Shown in pieces: positions 7,059 through 9,170 of a stretch of DNA of 9,170 nt. A model generated the notes under the pieces. It was given only the letters and a program-made list of their open reading frames with translations. It was not told where the DNA came from and ran no database searches. Numbering within the stretch: the stretch's first letter is position 1; each line of letters opens with the position of its first letter. The DNA comes from an uncultured Atopobiaceae bacterium (GTDB lineage: Bacteria > Actinomycetota > Coriobacteriia > Coriobacteriales > Atopobiaceae). The position numbers and the translations under genes were made by a program. Location of the stretch: the NCBI GenBank assembly GCA_905235165.1, contig CAJOKK010000050.1, positions 1 through 9,170 of the forward strand, in the 5' to 3' direction.

Positions 7059-7500
7059 CGCCACCCCGGCAAGCCTTTACAATCCGCAGTTCATGGACCA
7101 CGTGAACAACCCGGACTACAACTACCTGCTTGAGGACGCGACGCATGTCCACGAGGGCATCAACCCCTCTTGCGGCGACGACCTGACCTTCTCCATCCGC
7201 ATCGGCGATGACGGCACCATCGAGGAGGCCGCCTACCAGGGCCACGGCTGCGCCATCAGCCAGGCCTCGGCCGACATGATGAGCGACCTTGTCACCGACA
7301 AGACGCCTGAGGAGGCCCTGGCCCTCTGCGAGCTGTTCATGCGCATGGTGAAGGGTGAGGAGACGGACGAGGCAGAGCTCGAGAAGCTCGAGGACGCCGC
7401 CCTTCTCAAGGACATCGCCCACATGCCGGCCCGCGTGAAGTGCGCCGAGCTTGCCTGGCGCACGCTTTCGGAGATGCTCGGAGCCAACGAGGAGGCGTAA
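7045..7500 (+). CDS. sufU: SufU, zinc-dependent sulfurtransferase partner of SufS
   Basis: A 151-residue IscU-fold protein, near the size of Bacillus subtilis SufU (147). The zinc ligands of SufU are all present: Cys43 and Asp45 in NPSCGDD, Cys69 in GHGCAIS, and Cys133 in RVKCAELAW. The roughly 20-residue insertion between the second and third cysteines (about 85-118) is the SufU mark, and there is no histidine next to the last cysteine as in IscU. SufU takes the persulfide from SufS Cys379 by zinc-ligand exchange and passes it to SufBCD. The ATG at 7045 lies within sufS (14-base overlap); GGAG sits 8 bases upstream, and this start gives the family N-terminus (LYNPQFMDHVNNP). The reading frame is open much further upstream, but that part is antiphase to sufS and not real. 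Confidence 0.95.
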   Translation: MAVSSATPASLYNPQFMDHVNNPDYNYLLEDATHVHEGINPSCGDDLTFSIRIGDDGTIEEAAYQGHGCAISQASADMMSDLVTDKTPEEALALCELFMRMVKGEETDEAELEKLEDAALLKDIAHMPARVKCAELAWRTLSEMLGANEEA

Positions 7501-7506
7501 GCGCGC

Positions 7507-7944
7507 ATGGCTAGTGGGCTGTTCTCGACAAAGGGACGTTATGCGCTACGAGCCATGGGCGATCTGGCCACGCACGACGGCTGGGTGTCACTGGGCGACG
7601 TGTCGGAGCGCCAGGGCATCTCGCGCAAGTATCTGGAGCAGGTCATCGCGCTCATGCATCGAGCCGGCTACGTCGAGAGCCTGCGTGGCAAGGGCGGCGG
7701 CTATCGCCTGACCCGCAAGCCCGAGGAGTACACCCTCGGCGAGATCCTACGCGCCGCCGAGGGCTCGCTTGCGCCCGTTGCCTGCCTGGACTGCACCCAA
7801 GGCGAGATCTGCCCGCGCATGGACGGCTGTGCCACGGTGAGCATCTGGCGCGACCTGGGCAAGCTCACGGCGAGCTACCTCGACAGCAAGACCTTGGCAG
7901 ACATCTTGGTAGACAGCGACTTCACAGGCGAACGCGGAGAATAG
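7507..7944 (+). CDS. Rrf2/IscR-family transcriptional regulator
   Basis: A 145-residue Rrf2 protein. The N-terminal winged helix is clear: FSTKGRYALRAMGDLA (6-21), the helix-turn-helix SLGDVSERQGISRKYLEQVI (28-47) and the wing SLRGKGGGYRLTR (58-70). Behind it lie four cysteines, Cys93, Cys96, Cys102 and Cys108 (C-x2-C-x5-C-x5-C), then the family tryptophan Trp114. IscR uses three cysteines plus a histidine for a [2Fe-2S] cluster; here Cys102 and Cys108 align in spacing with its last two. The protein probably senses Fe-S status and controls the suf promoter, hence its own gene. It begins 6 bases after sufU, with AGGAGG at 7490-7495 (11 bases before the ATG), and ends just before the operon terminator. 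Naming it IscR or SufR would go beyond the evidence. Confidence 0.92.
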   Translation: MASGLFSTKGRYALRAMGDLATHDGWVSLGDVSERQGISRKYLEQVIALMHRAGYVESLRGKGGGYRLTRKPEEYTLGEILRAAEGSLAPVACLDCTQGEICPRMDGCATVSIWRDLGKLTASYLDSKTLADILVDSDFTGERGE

Positions 7945-7946
7945 CG

Positions 7947-7982
7947 AAGGTGGCGGAGACATCGTTTTCCGCCACCTTTTTT
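7947..7982 (+). terminator. Intrinsic terminator of the suf operon
   Basis: An 11-bp perfect stem (AAGGTGGCGGA at 7947-7957 with TCCGCCACCTT at 7968-7978), a 10-base loop and a run of six T at 7977-7982, starting three bases after the stop codon of the regulator gene. Confidence 0.95.
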
Positions 7983-8015
7983 CAGTCAAAGCCGTGGTTT
8001 TCGACTGCTCACCGT

Positions 8016-8043
8016 TGACGCGATGCACATAGGGCACGCGTCA
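8016..8043. promoter_or_regulatory. Perfect 7-bp inverted repeat upstream of the aldolase -10
   Basis: TGACGCG (8016-8022) and CGCGTCA (8037-8043) enclose 14 bases; the arms are 21 bp apart start to start, two helical turns, which suits a dimeric protein. It occupies the place of a -35 element and ends three bases before the -10 hexamer. No binding protein is identifiable from the window. Confidence 0.5.
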
Positions 8044-8046
8044 CGC

Positions 8047-8052
8047 TATGAT
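8047..8052 (+). promoter_or_regulatory. Probable -10 element of the aldolase promoter
   Basis: TATGAT matches the -10 consensus at five of six positions. A TTGACG at 8015-8020 is 26 bases away, too far for a normal spacer, and the hexamer at the right distance (TGCACA, 8024-8029) is poor. The promoter may depend on an activator or another sigma factor. Start expected near 8059, some 37 bases before the gene. Confidence 0.5.
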
Positions 8053-8057
8053 ATGCA

Positions 8058-8071
8058 TTGGTATGTACCAA
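8058..8071. promoter_or_regulatory. Candidate operator at the aldolase transcription start
   Basis: TTGGTA-TG-TACCAA is a perfect 6-bp dyad with a 2-base centre, sitting at the expected start of transcription. Its form resembles the TGGT-n4-ACCA sites of HutC-type GntR regulators, which often respond to sugar phosphates. A repressor site is therefore plausible; the regulator is not in the window. Confidence 0.5.
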
Positions 8072-8095
8072 ACAAACGTTATTTGGAGGTTTACC

Positions 8096-8968
8096 ATGCT
8101 CGTTTCCGCAACCGACATGCTCAACGCTGCCGTCGAGGGCCACTATGGCATCGCCGCGTTCAACACGAACAACCTCGAGTGGACGCGCTCGATCCTGACC
8201 GCCGCCGAGGAGCTGCAGTCGCCGGTCATCATCCAGTGCACCCGCGGCGCCGCCAACTGGCAGCAGGGCTTCAAGGTTGTCAAGGACGTCGTCGAGGACC
8301 TCGTTGACTACATGAACATCACCGTTCCCGTTGCCGTCCACCTGGATCACGGCACCTACGAGGACTGCTTCGAGGCCATCGAGGCTGGCTTCACCTCCAT
8401 CATGTACGACGGCTCCCACGAGGCCACCTTCGAGATCAACAAGGAGCGCACCGCTGAGCTCGTGAAGCTCGCCCACAGCAAGGGCATCTCCGTCGAGGCT
8501 GAGGTCGGCGGCATCGGCGGCGTCGAGGACGGCGTTGCCTCCAACGGCGAGCTCGCTGACCCCAAGGAGTGCAAGGCCATCGCCGACCTCGGCGTTGACT
8601 TCCTCGCTTGCGGCATCGGCAACATCCACGGCCTCTACCCCGCCGACTGGGCTGGTCTGTCCATGGATCGTCTCGCCGAGATCAAGGCTGAGGTGGGCGA
8701 CCTGCCGCTCGTCCTTCACGGCGGCACCGGCATCCCGACCGCCATGGTCCAGGAGGCCATCTCCAACGGCGTTGCCAAGATTAACGTCAACACCGACCTC
8801 CAGGTCGCCATGGCCAAGGCCACCCGCGCCTTCATCGAGTCTGGCAAGGACCTCGAGGGCAAGAACTACGACCCCCGCAAGCTCCTCAAGCCTGGCTACG
8901 ACGCCATCGTCGACCGCGCCAAGGAGCTCATCCGCGACTTCGGCTCCGACGGCAAGGGTTGGGCATAA
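8096..8968 (+). CDS. fba: Class II fructose-1,6-bisphosphate aldolase
   Basis: A 290-residue cytoplasmic zinc enzyme of the FbaA/GatY family that splits fructose-1,6-bisphosphate into dihydroxyacetone phosphate and glyceraldehyde-3-phosphate, or runs in reverse. TIM-barrel landmarks: AFNTNNLE (21-28), VHLDHGT with catalytic Asp84 and zinc ligand His85, YDGSHEATFE (104-113), EAEVGGIGG with Glu136, GNIHGLYP with zinc ligand His178, LHGGTGI with zinc ligand His208, and the phosphate/substrate loop KINVNTDLQ. The NVNTD form favours a fructose over a tagatose bisphosphate aldolase, but the families overlap and tagatose activity is not excluded. The start at 8096 is chosen because GGAGG lies 6 bases upstream and the protein then begins with the family pattern MLVSATDMLNAA; a longer frame from 8048 would begin in the -10. 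It stands alone between two terminators. Confidence 0.93.
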   Translation: MLVSATDMLNAAVEGHYGIAAFNTNNLEWTRSILTAAEELQSPVIIQCTRGAANWQQGFKVVKDVVEDLVDYMNITVPVAVHLDHGTYEDCFEAIEAGFTSIMYDGSHEATFEINKERTAELVKLAHSKGISVEAEVGGIGGVEDGVASNGELADPKECKAIADLGVDFLACGIGNIHGLYPADWAGLSMDRLAEIKAEVGDLPLVLHGGTGIPTAMVQEAISNGVAKINVNTDLQVAMAKATRAFIESGKDLEGKNYDPRKLLKPGYDAIVDRAKELIRDFGSDGKGWA

Positions 8969-8976
8969 GCCGCATC

Positions 8977-8992
8977 TCGCATTTATATGCGA
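8977..8992 (+). repeat. Small hairpin between the aldolase stop and its terminator
   Basis: TCGCAT (8977-8982) pairs with ATGCGA (8987-8992) around a TTAT loop, directly abutting the terminator stem. It could help protect the 3' end of the mRNA; short enough to be chance. Confidence 0.4.
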
Positions 8993-9026
8993 ACGGGACC
9001 TCGGATCTTCCGGGGTCCCGTTTTTT
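8993..9026 (+). terminator. Intrinsic terminator of the aldolase gene
   Basis: A 12-bp stem with one G-T wobble (ACGGGACCTCGG at 8993-9004, CCGGGGTCCCGT at 9010-9021), a 5-base loop and six T at 9021-9026, 24 bases after the stop codon. Confidence 0.96.
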
Positions 9027-9034
9027 GTGGCGAG

Positions 9035-9065
9035 TGAGTCACTTACCGTAGTCCTTTTTGACTCA
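9035..9065. repeat. Inverted repeat TGAGTCA / TGACTCA
   Basis: Arms at 9035-9041 and 9059-9065, perfect over 7 bp with 17 bases between. Each arm is itself nearly palindromic (TGA-S-TCA), so the pair can also be read as two small sites 24 bp apart. No gene overlaps it. Confidence 0.45.
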
Positions 9066-9170
9066 TTCCGGAGGGCGGCGCGGGGGCCTGCGCGAACTCT
9101 GCGGCAAGGGCGTTCGTCGCTTCGGCGCGGCAGCTGCGGGACTCGCTCGCTCCGCTCGCTCGGACAAGTC
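9066..9170. other. GC-rich low-complexity edge, no supported gene
   Basis: Very GC-rich with repeated CGCT/CTCG units at 9142-9161. On the minus strand one frame is open from the window edge to a TAA at 9043-9045, encoding 41 residues that end PPSGMSQKGLR, but two other frames are also open over much of the stretch and the composition is repetitive. It could be the 3' end of a gene entering from the right or plain intergenic sequence; the window is too short to decide. Confidence 0.4.

Noticed and set aside
5583..7064. Minus-strand frame of 493 codons opposite sufD and sufS
   Set aside because: Antisense to a complete SufS with catalytic residues; composition typical of a shadow frame.
8048..8095. 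Sixteen-codon N-terminal extension of the aldolase
   Set aside because: That ATG lies within the promoter -10 and has no ribosome binding site; the ATG at 8096 has GGAGG at the right distance and the family N-terminus.

Overview
The window is a high-GC (except the first ~170 bases), gene-dense stretch of bacterial chromosome. Gene content and order (sufC-sufB-sufD-sufS-sufU-rrf2), a zinc-type SufU instead of an A-type scaffold, class II aldolase next door, and strongly G/C-ending codons all fit a Gram-positive anaerobe, most likely an actinobacterium of the class Coriobacteriia (Collinsella/Olsenella-like). This taxonomic call is an inference from content and style, not from a marker gene.

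Left part (1-2340): a short AT-richer intergenic block carries three 52-bp tandem units, each a nested palindrome. It lies just past the 3' end of a minus-strand gene for a YejK/NA37-type nucleoid-associated protein (212-1264). Upstream of that, also on the minus strand, is a ten-helix-type BASS (bile acid:sodium symporter family) membrane transporter (1364-2311).

Centre (2389-7982): a divergent plus-strand SUF operon. One near-consensus promoter (TTGAAA-17-TAAAAT) precedes sufC (ATPase), sufB and sufD (scaffold), sufS (cysteine desulfurase), sufU (zinc-dependent sulfur acceptor) and an Rrf2/IscR-type regulator with four clustered cysteines. Junctions are overlapping or a few bases apart, and a strong intrinsic terminator closes the unit. 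SufS removes sulfur from cysteine, SufU takes the persulfide and passes it on, and SufBC2D assembles the Fe-S cluster using ATP. The Rrf2 protein could read Fe-S status and act on a 25-bp inverted repeat that covers the promoter -10 and likely start site, closing a feedback loop; this last link is inference.

Right part (7983-9170): a monocistronic class II fructose-bisphosphate aldolase gene (8096-8968) with its own promoter region, two dyads around that promoter, a strong ribosome binding site and a strong terminator, followed by a GC-rich, low-complexity edge with no gene I can support.

No RNA gene, insertion sequence, CRISPR array or phage gene was recognised. The least explained elements are the covarying tandem palindromes at 4-150 and the paired dyads at the aldolase promoter.
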